A stretch of DNA of 64,000 bases from Flavobacteriales bacterium. Lineage in GTDB: Bacteria; Bacteroidota; Bacteroidia; NS11-12g; UBA9320. Below the pieces are notes generated by a model. That model ran no database searches. It was not told the origin of the DNA and saw only the letters and a program-made list of their open reading frames with translations. This document shows, in pieces, positions 35,891-45,022 of this stretch; within the stretch, counting starts at the first letter, position 1, and the number at the start of each line of letters is the position of its first letter. The position numbers were made by a program, and so were the translations under genes. Location: NCBI GenBank assembly GCA_020635355.1, contig JACJZW010000001.1:186001-250000 (forward strand), read 5' to 3'.

Positions 35891-36985
35891 TCAGTTTTCC
35901 CGAACCCTGGCCATAACAGTTAGCTGAATTTTAGGGTTGGATGGATCGTTGGTGTAGAGGATGACCGTTTTGGATGCCAGATCATGCATAAAGATGGAAT
36001 CCAGCGTGATGGTTGCGTTGAGGGCTCCTCCAGGTGGTATTTCCTGATCGATATTTGTGAGCACCGTGCAGCTACAATCCGCTTTAGTCTTGAGAATTTT
36101 CAGCGGTGTTTTGCCGGTATTTTTAATCGTGATCACCTTCGAAACTTTGGCGCCTTCCTGAACATCACCCATATCAATGGTTCGGGAATCGATGGTGAAC
36201 GTAGGTTTGTTTTTCCAATCCTTTCGCTTCATGTCACCAAAGTCATGCATCACTTCCAGGGCAATCATCAGCGATTTGGTTCGGTAAAACCGATCGGTGG
36301 TTGCGATGAGAACGCGTTCGTTGATGACACCGAGATCGTGAATACTGTCGGCGTGAATGGTAATGGTGACATGGCTCGTATCACCGGCATTCAATTTGAG
36401 TTTATCAAACTCTATGTTTATCCAATTCGGAGCTTTTTCAACACCTTGAATGGTGAGCGGCAAATTGTAATCATTTACCACCCAGGCCTTCTTTGTTATC
36501 GTTTCAGAGCTTTTCACCTCCCCAAAACCAAGTACTTGTCCGGATAATCTCAAATACCCAAACTGTCCGGGAACAAAGCTATTGGGATCATTCCGAATGG
36601 GTTCCTGAATGGTACCCCGAATGCGTAGTCGTTTTGACATGATCCGGTTAAAGTTGGCAAACAGTTCAATGTCTTTATCTACTTCACCCGCCAAATTCGT
36701 GGGATCAAACTGGGCAGAGATAACTCCTTTCATACCTGGTTTAATGGGCTTGTCCGGCCAACTGGGAACCGTGCAGCCGCAGCTGGCTTCCACCTTCTTG
36801 ATGACAAAATCGTAATCCGATGTATTCGTAAAAATGAAGGTGGCGTGAATAGGCTGATTGCCAAAGGGAACCGTACCAAAGTTGTAAATCTCCTGGTCAA
36901 AAACGATTTGCTCCGCATCAATTTGAGCATGGGCTATGGGATAGGACAGGAGAAGAACGAGAAAGGCAAAAAGTCGATGCTGCAT
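35891..36985 (-). CDS. Secreted protein with two DUF1573 domains
   Basis: 364 aa with a signal peptide (LFAFLVLLLSYPIAHAQ). Two DUF1573 Ig-like domains are seen: residues ~28-125 with VEASCGCTVPSW and PIKPGMKGVISAQFDP, and ~265-364 with TKADCSCTVL and EIPPGGALNATITLD. The paired Cys (CGC, CSC) are the family hallmark. A linker of about 130 residues separates them. DUF1573 proteins are abundant in Bacteroidota envelopes but their role is unknown. The 5' end is antisense to the region upstream of ruvB. Confidence 0.88.
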   Translation of the reverse strand: MQHRLFAFLVLLLSYPIAHAQIDAEQIVFDQEIYNFGTVPFGNQPIHATFIFTNTSDYDFVIKKVEASCGCTVPSWPDKPIKPGMKGVISAQFDPTNLAGEVDKDIELFANFNRIMSKRLRIRGTIQEPIRNDPNSFVPGQFGYLRLSGQVLGFGEVKSSETITKKAWVVNDYNLPLTIQGVEKAPNWINIEFDKLKLNAGDTSHVTITIHADSIHDLGVINERVLIATTDRFYRTKSLMIALEVMHDFGDMKRKDWKNKPTFTIDSRTIDMGDVQEGAKVSKVITIKNTGKTPLKILKTKADCSCTVLTNIDQEIPPGGALNATITLDSIFMHDLASKTVILYTNDPSNPKIQLTVMARVREN

Positions 36986-37095
36986 TCGATTGATGAAGTT
37001 TTCAATTACTTGACAAAAATGAAGCCAGAAAGGTTGTCTGCCAAACAGGGAAATTTTGTGGAGAGATCATATCGGAAGAAGGATGATTCTTTGGC

Positions 37096-37103
37096 TACTT
37101 TTG
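37096..37103 (+). promoter_or_regulatory. -7 box of ruvB
   Basis: TACTTTTG, a perfect TAnnTTTG match, ends 5 nt before the ruvB ATG at 37109. It decides against much longer upstream in-frame starts and implies a leaderless or near-leaderless mRNA. Confidence 0.55.
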
Positions 37104-37108
37104 AATCG

Positions 37109-38134
37109 ATGCACAACGAGTTTCTCGATCCAAATGCCGAGCGCATGAACGACGCTGATCGCGATATTGAACGCGTGTTGCGGCCGGGGGATTTCTCCGA
37201 GTTTGCCGGTCAGGAGAAGATATTGGAGAATCTTCGAATCTTTGTTCAGGCGGCTAGACAACGCGGCGAAGCCTTGGATCACGTACTCTTACATGGCCCT
37301 CCCGGGCTGGGTAAAACTACCCTCAGCCACATCATCGCCAATGAATTAGGATCCAACATTAAGGTATCGTCGGGTCCTGTGCTGGAAAAGCCGGGCGACC
37401 TGGCCGGTTTGCTGACCAATCTGGATGAGGGGGATGTGCTGTTTATCGATGAGATCCACCGATTGAGTCCGGTAGTGGAGGAATATCTCTATTCGGCTAT
37501 GGAGGATTATCGGATCGACATTATGCTGGATACCGGACCCAATGCCCGAAGTGTTCAGATTTCCATCAGTCCGTTTACCCTCATTGGTGCCACTACGCGT
37601 AGCGGATTGCTTACTGCACCGCTGCGTGCGCGTTTCGGCATTACCTGCCGGTTGGAATACTACGATGCCAAAAAGTTATCCGGAATTGTAAATCGATCAG
37701 CCGGAATTTTGAATACCCCTATTCGGGATGACGCGGCATTTGAAATTGCCCGAAGAAGTCGTGGAACACCACGAATAGCCAATGCGCTGTTAAGACGTAC
37801 AAGAGATTTTGCCCAGATCAAAGGAGATGGCATCATCAACCTGGACATTGCCAAATATGCACTGGAAGCGCTCAATGTGGACGCCCGAGGGCTCGACGAA
37901 ATGGACAACCGCATTCTCACGACAATTATCGAAAAATTCAAAGGCGGTCCGGTCGGCATTAATACCATTGCCACAGCCGTTGGGGAAGAGGCTGGAACCA
38001 TTGAAGAGGTGTACGAGCCCTTTCTCATTAAGGAGGGATACATTCAGCGAACTGCCCGTGGACGCGAAGCAACGGCGTCTGCCTATGAACATTTGGGGCG
38101 CATCCCGCCCGGACATGCCAATACCTTGTTCTAG
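37109..38134 (+). CDS. ruvB: Holliday junction branch-migration helicase RuvB
   Basis: AAA+ motor of the RuvAB complex, 341 aa, normal for RuvB. Walker A is GPPGLGKTT at ~61 and Walker B is LFIDEIHRL at ~110. Sensor and RuvB-specific stretches are IGATTRSGLLTAPLRARFG, FEIARRSRGTPRIANALLRR (arginine-rich) and the C-terminal winged helix with EPFLIKEGYIQRTARGR. The frame is open upstream to 36845, but that stretch is antisense to the DUF1573 gene and unlike RuvB. The stop TAG shares a base with the queG GTG. Confidence 0.97.
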   Translation: MHNEFLDPNAERMNDADRDIERVLRPGDFSEFAGQEKILENLRIFVQAARQRGEALDHVLLHGPPGLGKTTLSHIIANELGSNIKVSSGPVLEKPGDLAGLLTNLDEGDVLFIDEIHRLSPVVEEYLYSAMEDYRIDIMLDTGPNARSVQISISPFTLIGATTRSGLLTAPLRARFGITCRLEYYDAKKLSGIVNRSAGILNTPIRDDAAFEIARRSRGTPRIANALLRRTRDFAQIKGDGIINLDIAKYALEALNVDARGLDEMDNRILTTIIEKFKGGPVGINTIATAVGEEAGTIEEVYEPFLIKEGYIQRTARGREATASAYEHLGRIPPGHANTLF

Positions 38135-39054
38135 TGACCATCACATCTGAACGGATAAAAAGTCTGGCCAGAGAAGTAGGTTTTCTGGACTGCGGAATTA
38201 CACCGTCTGAACACCTGGTTGATGAAGAAGCCCATCTACAGGAATGGCTCAATCGCGGGTATCATGGCACCATGTCCTACATGGAAAATCATTTTGATAA
38301 ACGATTGGATCCAAGCCTGTTGGTACCGGGCAGTAAATCGGTTATATCCCTGATTTACAATTACTATCCGGAACAAAAGCAAACGGCCGATGCGGCAAAA
38401 ATCGCCAAATACGCCTATGGAACCGATTACCACTACGTGGTGAAGGACCGGATGGCAGAACTGATTAGGCTAATGGAGGAGGAGGGAAGTTCATTCAACT
38501 TCAGGATGTTTGTGGATTCAGGGCCGGTTTTGGAAAGAGCCCTGGCCGAAAAAGCCGGATTGGGATGGATTGGTAAACACAGCTTGTTGATCAACAAAAA
38601 GTACGGCTCATTCTTTTTCATAGCCGAGATCATTTGTGACCTGGAGTTGGAATACGATCAACCGGTTTCAGACCATTGTGGAACATGTACGGCCTGCATC
38701 GATGCCTGTCCAACGGAGGCTATTGTTGAAAATAAAGTGGTGGATTCCACCAGATGCATTTCGTACCTCACCATTGAATCCAAGGAACCCATTCCTGAAA
38801 GATTCCATGATCAGATGAACGGCTGGGCTTTTGGATGCGATATCTGTCAGGATGTTTGTCCGTGGAATCGATTTTCTGTACCCCATCAGGAGGAAGCTTT
38901 TAAACCCAACAACGACCTTTTGGAACATCGTGCCGATGACTGGCTCGAACTTTCTGCCAATCAGTTTAAAAAACGATTTCGGTCTTCTCCCATTTATCGT
39001 ACCGGAAATAAGGGATTTAAGCGAAATCTATCCGTAATTCGAAAAGATGAGTAA
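38134..39054 (+). CDS. queG: Epoxyqueuosine reductase QueG
   Basis: Cobalamin- and Fe-S-dependent enzyme of the last step of queuosine synthesis, 306 aa. Two 4Fe-4S motifs are seen: CGTCTACIDACPTEAI at ~182-197 and CDICQDVCPWN at ~236-246. The N-terminal domain has the DUF1730 pattern YHGTMSYMENH...RLDP and ERALAEKAGLGWIGKH. The start is GTG at 38134, overlapping the ruvB stop by one base; the 3' end overlaps the DUF389 gene by 8 nt. QueE, an earlier enzyme of the pathway, is encoded at 43.4 kb. Confidence 0.95.
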   Translation: MTITSERIKSLAREVGFLDCGITPSEHLVDEEAHLQEWLNRGYHGTMSYMENHFDKRLDPSLLVPGSKSVISLIYNYYPEQKQTADAAKIAKYAYGTDYHYVVKDRMAELIRLMEEEGSSFNFRMFVDSGPVLERALAEKAGLGWIGKHSLLINKKYGSFFFIAEIICDLELEYDQPVSDHCGTCTACIDACPTEAIVENKVVDSTRCISYLTIESKEPIPERFHDQMNGWAFGCDICQDVCPWNRFSVPHQEEAFKPNNDLLEHRADDWLELSANQFKKRFRSSPIYRTGNKGFKRNLSVIRKDE

Positions 39055-40441
39055 CACCCCGCCAAACGAGAATGAACTAACGTCACCGGGACCCGGCATC
39101 CGGAAGTGGATTCGCGAGTTGTTTGATGTTCGCCACGAAATTGATTACAAAGCCACCGCAGAATCTGTTCGGAAAGATGTGGTTTTCAAAGGCTTCAATA
39201 TCTGGATTCTGATTCTGTCGATCTTTATCTGCAGCATTGGACTAAACCTTAACTCCACGGCGGTGGTGATTGGTGCGATGTTAATTAGTCCGCTCATGGG
39301 ACCAATCACCGGTGTTGGATTTGCCATCGGGACCTTTGATCGCGAGTTGTTAATCAAGGCCATCAAAAATTTACTGATTGCCATGTCCATCAGTATTCTC
39401 ACCTCATTCATTTTCTTCAAAATAGCCCCTATAAGCCTCAATCAAAGCGAGTTACTGTCGCGTACCAAACCAGGTGTGATGGATTTATTAGTGGCCACCT
39501 TTGGCGGTTTTGCCGGAATTTTAGCCGGGTCAAGAAGTATAAAAACCAATGTGATACCCGGTGTGGCCATTGCAACGGCACTCATGCCTCCGCTGTGTAC
39601 AGCAGGTTTTGGGCTTGCTACCGGAAATTACGCCTACTTCTTTGGTGCGTTCTACCTGTTCTTCATCAACTCGGTGTTTATCAGCTTGTCGGCCTTAATC
39701 GTGATCCGATACCTGCATTTTCCCATCGCTTCCTACGTCGACTTGAGTACAAGGCGTAAGGTTCGGAATTTCATCATCATCTTCTCTATTTTGGTTAGTG
39801 TGCCCAGCATATACCTGTATTCCAGGGCGCTTAAGCGGTCCGTATTTGAATTTCGTGCTCAGAAGTTTATTGCGGAGGTGATCAATTCATCGGACCGTCA
39901 AGCCGACCATATCCAGTTGTATTACACCGACTCCACCCGTCAAATTCATGCATGGGTTTACGGCCGGGAAATTTTAAGCCAAGAAAAGGATTCGTTGCAA
40001 TCCATCTTGCCGCAACATGGGTTAAAGAAAAGCACCCTCGTGATCCGAAACATGGGGAATTACGAAGCATACAAGGCTTTATTTGAACAAAAGGATCAGG
40101 AGCTTTTTCGGTCTGGCCAGGAGACAAAGAGTATGGAGTCCGAATTGGTTCGGGTTCGTTCCTCACTGGACCTTTACCATGAGAATCTCATTCTTCCAGA
40201 ACGATTTCGGGTAGATCAAACGGCGTTGAATCGCGAGGTACGGGTATTATTTCCCCATGTGACCGGCGTGAATTATCTCTTGCCGGTTCAAACCGATACA
40301 ATGGCCTCCTGCATTCCCGTATTTCAACCCATTTGGAATGAAGGGCGGTTGGATGTAGAAGAGGAAGAGCGACTCACAGCCTGGCTAAAAGCCCGCATGC
40401 ACGATCAATTTGATTCCATCGTTGTTGTTCATAGCAAATGA
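39047..40441 (+). CDS. DUF389 (TIGR00341-like) membrane protein
   Basis: 464 aa. Residues ~45-265 hold six hydrophobic helices with the family landmark LNSTAVVIGAMLISPLMGPI and GVAIATALMPPLCTAGFGLATG. The C-terminal ~200 residues are soluble with no motif I recognise. DUF389 proteins are uncharacterised, though related ones have been proposed as transporters. It overlaps queG by 8 nt and the CAP-domain gene by 4 nt, forming a ruvB-queG-DUF389-CAP run. Confidence 0.85.
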   Translation: MSNTPPNENELTSPGPGIRKWIRELFDVRHEIDYKATAESVRKDVVFKGFNIWILILSIFICSIGLNLNSTAVVIGAMLISPLMGPITGVGFAIGTFDRELLIKAIKNLLIAMSISILTSFIFFKIAPISLNQSELLSRTKPGVMDLLVATFGGFAGILAGSRSIKTNVIPGVAIATALMPPLCTAGFGLATGNYAYFFGAFYLFFINSVFISLSALIVIRYLHFPIASYVDLSTRRKVRNFIIIFSILVSVPSIYLYSRALKRSVFEFRAQKFIAEVINSSDRQADHIQLYYTDSTRQIHAWVYGREILSQEKDSLQSILPQHGLKKSTLVIRNMGNYEAYKALFEQKDQELFRSGQETKSMESELVRVRSSLDLYHENLILPERFRVDQTALNREVRVLFPHVTGVNYLLPVQTDTMASCIPVFQPIWNEGRLDVEEEERLTAWLKARMHDQFDSIVVVHSK

Positions 40442-40983
40442 GAGGTTGGATCGTTCTTTTAATATGGGTGTCGTGCTTAACAAACGTTTATGCCGATAGT
40501 ATTGACTGGTCTCATCCCGATGTAGATCGGTTGAGAACAGCGATCAATTCGCGCATCAATCAGTTCAGATTAAGCAATAAATTAACTACGCTGGAAGACG
40601 ATTCAATTTTGGATTTGGCCGCACAAAATCAGGCTAATTATTGTCGTTCAACCCAACGCGTTCGTCACGACCAGCCCAAAGCACAATTGGCAGATACCCG
40701 CAAACGAGTTCAATTCTATGGCGGGCAGTATCGAACACTCGGTGAGAATGCCGGATCATTTACGGTAGGCCGAAAGGCTGTATTCCGATGGGATACGGGT
40801 GATACCACCGTGATCATCGACACGTATGAAAAGGCTGCCGAATGGTTTTTTCACCTCTGGCGATTATCCCCTGTTCACCGATCGAATCTACTCTATCCCA
40901 ACCTTAACCGATCCGGTTTGGGTTTTGCCTATGATCCAACCAACCAAGTTTTTTACGCGGTGCATGTGTTGGGAAGGATTTGA
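40438..40983 (+). CDS. Secreted CAP/SCP-domain protein
   Basis: 181 aa with an N-terminal signal peptide (WIVLLIWVSCLTNVYA). The CAP (SCP/PR-1) fold is recognisable by LRTAINSRINQFRLSNKLTTLEDDSILDLAAQNQANYC, a His (RVRHDQ), GENAGSF, and RSNLLYPNLNRSGLGFAYD near the end. The expected CAP metal ligands (two His, two Glu) are only partly evident. Bacterial CAP proteins are secreted and poorly characterised. Last gene of the ruvB run; overlaps the DUF389 gene by ATGA. Confidence 0.78.
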   Translation: MRGWIVLLIWVSCLTNVYADSIDWSHPDVDRLRTAINSRINQFRLSNKLTTLEDDSILDLAAQNQANYCRSTQRVRHDQPKAQLADTRKRVQFYGGQYRTLGENAGSFTVGRKAVFRWDTGDTTVIIDTYEKAAEWFFHLWRLSPVHRSNLLYPNLNRSGLGFAYDPTNQVFYAVHVLGRI

Positions 40984-41270
40984 GGTAACGAATGTGAGTA
41001 TGAAAGGACGTAGGGTATGAGATTTTTTAATGTGATTTCATTCAGGGCAATCAACTTTACTAAAGGGAATAACGAATAAGGATTAACGAAGCTAAGATCT
41101 AAAATCTCAGGACTAAGGGGCCAATCTATGGATGTTCGATCACCTTTCTATTAACTGTCGCGAGCATTCACCCGTGACACAATTAAATAAAAGGACGAGT
41201 ATTCGCTGGTGGTGTGTGTTGTTGTTCGAACTAACTTCAATCTCCGTAGCTTTGGCACAGACGATTTTCA

Positions 41271-41338
41271 ATTGCCGCAGCCAAAGCGAAGGCGCTGCTC
41301 CACCGCCGTAGCTACAGCGAAGGCGCTCGCAATGACGA
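41271..41338 (-). repeat. REP-like palindromic block, copy D2
   Basis: On the minus strand it begins CGTCATTGCGAGCGCC and contains CGGCGGTGGAGCAGCGC, matching copy D1 at 16878-16937 in order and spacing but with an altered centre. Confidence 0.6.
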
Positions 41339-41528
41339 TTTAAATAGATCGAATTTTCTGTGTCCTTTCCGAAGGAAACCGTGCCTGAAAGATTGTGGTA
41401 AAGAAATAACGAATAACGGGCTCTTAAATAGGCGTTCTATGACTTGGCGTAGCCTTTGCCAACTTGGCGCCATAGCGGTTTAATCCTGTAACCAATCTGG
41501 TTCTCATTACTCATCACCCGTCACTTTT

Positions 41529-41628
41529 TTAACCGCAAAGCAGTTCCTGTTGTAGTTGGGTATTTCAATAAATCGGCATCTTAAGCCTCTACTTTTTTGA
41601 ATGATCAACGTTCGTTGAATGGGAACTG
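41529..41628 (-). repeat. Structured ~100-nt element, copy C
   Basis: On the minus strand it runs from CAGTTCCC (41628) to GGAACTGCTTTGCGGTT, with perfect 7-bp end pairing and the internal hairpin GGC-TTAAGAT-GCC. TGATCATTCA and GCTTAAGATGCCGAT replace TGATGATTGA and ACTTAAGGTGTCGAT of the A copies. The sequence upstream (CTGCGCATCCG...CGGATCC) also matches that before A2. Confidence 0.7.
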
Positions 41629-41755
41629 ATCGCAAAGTCGCTTGGCTCCGCCACGGATCCGCTTTACGGATGCGCAGAGCCGATCAGGGTGTTTACGTTT
41701 CGGACAAGATAATTAACGAAGCTTCAGCTTAGGATACCCCATTCCTCATCCCTAC

Positions 41756-42850
41756 CTAAACATTGAACCTAAAATGCATCACATCCCCGTCCTGAACCAC
41801 ATAGTCCTTTCCTTCAACGTGGAGTCTGCCGGCATCCCTACACTTGCTTTCCGATCCATAGGTGTCGAAATCAGCGAAATGAATCACCTCGGCCCGAATG
41901 AAGCCCTTTTCAAAATCCGTATGAATAACACCTGCTGCTCCCGGAGCCTTGGTACCTCGGGTAATGGTCCAGGCACGAACTTCCTTTTCACCGGCCGTGA
42001 AGTAGGTGATGTAGTTGAGCAATTCGTACGCTGATCGAATTAAACGTCCCACGCCACTCTCTGTGAGTCCCATTTCTTCGAGGAACATCAATTGATCATC
42101 CCGGTCCATGGTAGCGATATCCGCCTCAATGGCCGCACTGATGAACAGAATCAGCGCATTCTCACCCTCTACTGATTTAGCAAACGCTTCGGTAAATTGA
42201 TTGCCGGACACCACACTATTTTCATCTACGTTGCACACGTACATTACCGGTTTGGCCGTCAAAAACTGAAGCGACTGAATAATCTCTTTCTGATCGTCAT
42301 CCAGTTTAATGTTCCGAACAGAGTTTCCGGAACTCAATCCGCTGATCACTGCCTCAATGGTCTCCACGGCACGTAGGGCTACCTTATCGCCGGTCTTGGC
42401 CATTTTCTGGTATTTCAGTAGTGCTTTCTCAGCACCATCCAAATCCTTTAATTGCAGTTCCGTATCGATGATTTCCTTATCACGCACCGGATCAACCGAA
42501 CCGTCCACGTGAACGATGTTGTCGTTTTCAAAGCATCGAACCACATGAATGATGGCATCCGTGCTCTTAATATTTCCAAGGAATTGATTTCCCAATCCTT
42601 CACCTTTGCTGGCGCCTTTCACTAATCCGGCGATGTCAACAATCTCAATGGTGGTGGGAATGACCCGTTGCGGGTTTACCAATTCTTCCAGACGAAATAA
42701 ACGTGAATCGGGTACCGTGATGGTGCCAATATTTGGTTCAATCGTGCAAAAAGGGAAGTTGGCACTTTGTGCCTGTGCATTACTCAAACAATTGAAGAGC
42801 GTAGATTTTCCAACATTAGGTAAACCAACGATACCGGCCTGTAATCCCAT
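41756..42850 (-). CDS. ychF: YchF family ATPase (OLA1-like)
   Basis: 364 aa, the normal length. The G domain begins GLPNVGKSTLFNCLS (P-loop) and has DIAGLVKGASKGEGLGNQFL. The usual NKxD base-specificity motif is NVDE (YVCNVDENSV), the change that makes YchF prefer ATP over GTP. The C-terminal TGS-like domain ends KDYVVQDGDVMHFRFNV. It binds ribosomes and is linked to stress and redox responses. Single gene; the neighbour on the left is repeat-filled. Confidence 0.96.
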   Translation of the reverse strand: MGLQAGIVGLPNVGKSTLFNCLSNAQAQSANFPFCTIEPNIGTITVPDSRLFRLEELVNPQRVIPTTIEIVDIAGLVKGASKGEGLGNQFLGNIKSTDAIIHVVRCFENDNIVHVDGSVDPVRDKEIIDTELQLKDLDGAEKALLKYQKMAKTGDKVALRAVETIEAVISGLSSGNSVRNIKLDDDQKEIIQSLQFLTAKPVMYVCNVDENSVVSGNQFTEAFAKSVEGENALILFISAAIEADIATMDRDDQLMFLEEMGLTESGVGRLIRSAYELLNYITYFTAGEKEVRAWTITRGTKAPGAAGVIHTDFEKGFIRAEVIHFADFDTYGSESKCRDAGRLHVEGKDYVVQDGDVMHFRFNV

Positions 42851-42917
42851 AGATTTTTAAATGAGGGTGCAAGTTTACGGATTTAGTTGTTCAGAAAGAT
42901 GGATGAACGATCTTCCT

Positions 42918-43367
42918 TCAATCAATGCGGACTTTGACTACTACTTTCCTTACGGTTGTAGGGTTTCCAGTAGTTAATCCAGGGCAATGCAAGTCCATTG
43001 GGTACAAGATCATAAATGATCCGGCAGGAAGGTGGATCAGATTGCCACGGATGTCATACAGATCATAATCATCCGCTTCACTACTCTTACTTGGATTTTG
43101 TCCTGAAAACGGCTTAATACCCATGTGTTCCTCACCAGAGAAAACATATTGAACATCAATGTACCGGTGGTGTCCCTCATACAAGGCACCATCTTCCAAT
43201 TTGGTGTCGTATTCCATGTAGATCGCAAAGACGTCATCACCATCAATGACGTGCTTCCCGGTTTCCAGGGTGTTGAAATCCGTGTGGGTTAGGTAGTGGA
43301 ATGCCTTTGAAATGCGACTTCCCAATCCTTCATAGAGGTGGTGGTTTTTAAGTTGATCAAATACCAT
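42918..43367 (-). CDS. YhcH/YjgK/YiaL-family beta-barrel protein
   Basis: 149 aa of the DUF386 (YhcH/YjgK/YiaL) cupin-like family. EGHHRYIDVQYVFSGEEHMGI is the family signature with conserved His and Glu, and LPAGSFMILYPMDLHCPGL carries the second metal-binding His region. E. coli relatives are tied to sugar acid or sialic acid handling; the substrate here is unknown. It sits between ychF and queE on the same strand without overlaps. Confidence 0.88.
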   Translation of the reverse strand: MVFDQLKNHHLYEGLGSRISKAFHYLTHTDFNTLETGKHVIDGDDVFAIYMEYDTKLEDGALYEGHHRYIDVQYVFSGEEHMGIKPFSGQNPSKSSEADDYDLYDIRGNLIHLPAGSFMILYPMDLHCPGLTTGNPTTVRKVVVKVRID

Positions 43368-43396
43368 TTAGTTCGTTCTCAAATGTGGTAACATGG

Positions 43397-44005
43397 TTAA
43401 TCAATTCCTAGATATTTATGCGTTTGGATGGACATCCGCCATCTTGGATTTTCCTTAATAAACTCGATCATCATGGGTTCAACCACCTCTCGCTTGTCCC
43501 ATTCTGGTTGAATGTACAACAAACATGTCTCCGGCACTTCTTCTTCCCATGTACGCGCCCAATCGAAATCGGATTTGTTAAATACAATGACCTTTAATTC
43601 ATCGGCCAGGGCAGCAACTTCGGATAGAGGGGCTTTAAATTTTTTGGGCGAAAAGCACACCCAATCAAAAACACCTAAAAGAGGGTGGGCACCGGATGTT
43701 TCAATATGGACTCGCTTGCCGGCACTTCGAAGCTCGTTGCACAACAGCGATAAATCGTACATGGCAGGTTCCCCGCCGGTGATTACGACAATTTCGGCTG
43801 GTGTAGCCGAGGCGCGTTTTACTAATTCCTCAACGGTAATGAGAGGATGAACATCGGCATCCCAGCTTTCTTTCACATCACACCACACACAGCCCACGTC
43901 GCATCCGCCCAGGCGAATGAACCACGCAGCTTGACCGGCGTAGTAACCTTCACCTTGCAGGGTATAAAACTGCTCCATGACGGGCAGCTTTACCGTTTCA
44001 GGCAT
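43397..44005 (-). CDS. queE: 7-carboxy-7-deazaguanine synthase QueE
   Basis: Radical-SAM enzyme that makes the 7-deazaguanine core for queuosine, 202 aa. The Fe-S motif is Cys35-x3-Cys39-x2-Cys42 (GGCDVGCVWC). The N-terminal FYTLQGEGYYAGQ and VVITGGEPAM are family landmarks. It overlaps folD by 8 nt, so they are coupled. With queG at 38.1 kb it shows the cell makes queuosine de novo. Confidence 0.94.
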   Translation of the reverse strand: MPETVKLPVMEQFYTLQGEGYYAGQAAWFIRLGGCDVGCVWCDVKESWDADVHPLITVEELVKRASATPAEIVVITGGEPAMYDLSLLCNELRSAGKRVHIETSGAHPLLGVFDWVCFSPKKFKAPLSEVAALADELKVIVFNKSDFDWARTWEEEVPETCLLYIQPEWDKREVVEPMMIEFIKENPRWRMSIQTHKYLGID

Positions 44006-44903
44006 TTCTAAGCTGATAAGATTTTAACGTATTCTGAAGCAAGCCAATGATGGTCATTGGGCCAACACCTCCCGGAACCGGAGTAATGGCGCCCGCAACA
44101 GCCGCACAAGAGTCATATTCTACATCGCCTTTTAACACATAACCTCTCTGATTATCGGCATCTACCCGTGAGATTCCTACATCAATTACGGTTGCTCCTG
44201 GTTTAACCATGTCGCCGGTAACAAATTCAGGACGACCAAGGGCTACAATCAGAATGTCGGCCATTCGGGTAAAGTCACCCAGGTTTTTCGTCCGGCTGTG
44301 GCAAAGTGTAACGGTGCTGTTTCCAGGATTGTCGCTTCTCGACATCAAAATGCTCATCGGCCGGCCAACAATATTGCTTCGTCCAACTACCACACAGTGT
44401 TTCCCGCTGGTTTCAATGTTATACCGATCCAATAACTGGATAATGCCATAAGGTGTAGCACTGATGAAGGTGTCTTCTCCTTTGGTGAGTTTTCCTACGT
44501 TCACATCATGAAACCCATCCACATCCTTCGTTGGATCGATGGCTTGGGTAACCTTGTTCTCCGAAATATGCTTTGGCAAAGGCAATTGAACAATTAAGCC
44601 ATCGATATCCGGATTGGCATTGATTTCTGCAATTTTTTGAAGCAGATCCTCTTCCGAAGTGGAGGCATCCAGGCGGAGCAGGGTTGATGCAAATCCCACA
44701 CGTTCGCAAGCCAGTTCCTTGTTCTTGACATACGTTTTGCTGGCTCCGTCTTCACCCACCAAAATTGCCGCCAGGTGTGGAGGTCGTTTACCACTGTCAA
44801 CAATGGCCTTAACCTGTTCAGCGATCTCAACCTTAATCTGATTCGAAAGCTCTTTACCATTCAATATCATGGCGTTTGTATGTTGTGTGGTGGAATCGGT
44901 CAT
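43998..44903 (-). CDS. folD: Bifunctional methylenetetrahydrofolate dehydrogenase/cyclohydrolase
   Basis: Interconverts methylene-, methenyl- and formyl-tetrahydrofolate. The core shows VGEDGASKTYVKNKELACE with the catalytic Lys, IDGLIVQLPLPKHI, PTKDVDGFH and VVGRSNIVGRPMSILM, then PGGVGPMTIIGLLQNT. The ATG at 44903 gives 301 aa; one 11 codons later (44870, MILNGKELS) fits the family start better and gives 290 aa. A TTG further upstream lies in the -7 box and is rejected. It overlaps queE by 8 nt. Confidence 0.95.
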   Translation of the reverse strand: MTDSTTQHTNAMILNGKELSNQIKVEIAEQVKAIVDSGKRPPHLAAILVGEDGASKTYVKNKELACERVGFASTLLRLDASTSEEDLLQKIAEINANPDIDGLIVQLPLPKHISENKVTQAIDPTKDVDGFHDVNVGKLTKGEDTFISATPYGIIQLLDRYNIETSGKHCVVVGRSNIVGRPMSILMSRSDNPGNSTVTLCHSRTKNLGDFTRMADILIVALGRPEFVTGDMVKPGATVIDVGISRVDADNQRGYVLKGDVEYDSCAAVAGAITPVPGGVGPMTIIGLLQNTLKSYQLRNA

Positions 44904-44924
44904 TTTGATCTGATTTGTTGTGTG

Positions 44925-44932
44925 CAAAAGTA
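44925..44932 (-). promoter_or_regulatory. -7 box of folD
   Basis: Minus-strand TACTTTTG, perfect TAnnTTTG, 21 bases before the ATG at 44903. Confidence 0.5.
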
Positions 44933-45022
44933 GTCATATACGCATAACTATTTTGACTCAAATCCGATGTTATATGGTTCTTTGAATCGTTGTATGTGTG
45001 TCGATGTAACGAAAAGAATCCC

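Larger units (their letters stand above)
40984..41755. other. Intergenic region with inverted copies of two repeats
   Basis: No gene in 772 bases. It holds a REP-like block (41271-41338) and a structured ~100-nt element (41529-41628), both on the minus strand relative to their relatives near 17 kb. Word-like arrays (AGATCTAAAATCTC near 41100; CTCATTACTCATCACCCGTCAC near 41505; CATTCCTCATCCCTA near 41742) fill the rest. Confidence 0.75.

Noticed and set aside
36845..37108. N-terminal extension of RuvB
   Set aside because: Unlike RuvB, antisense to the DUF1573 gene, and upstream of a perfect -7 box next to the ATG at 37109.
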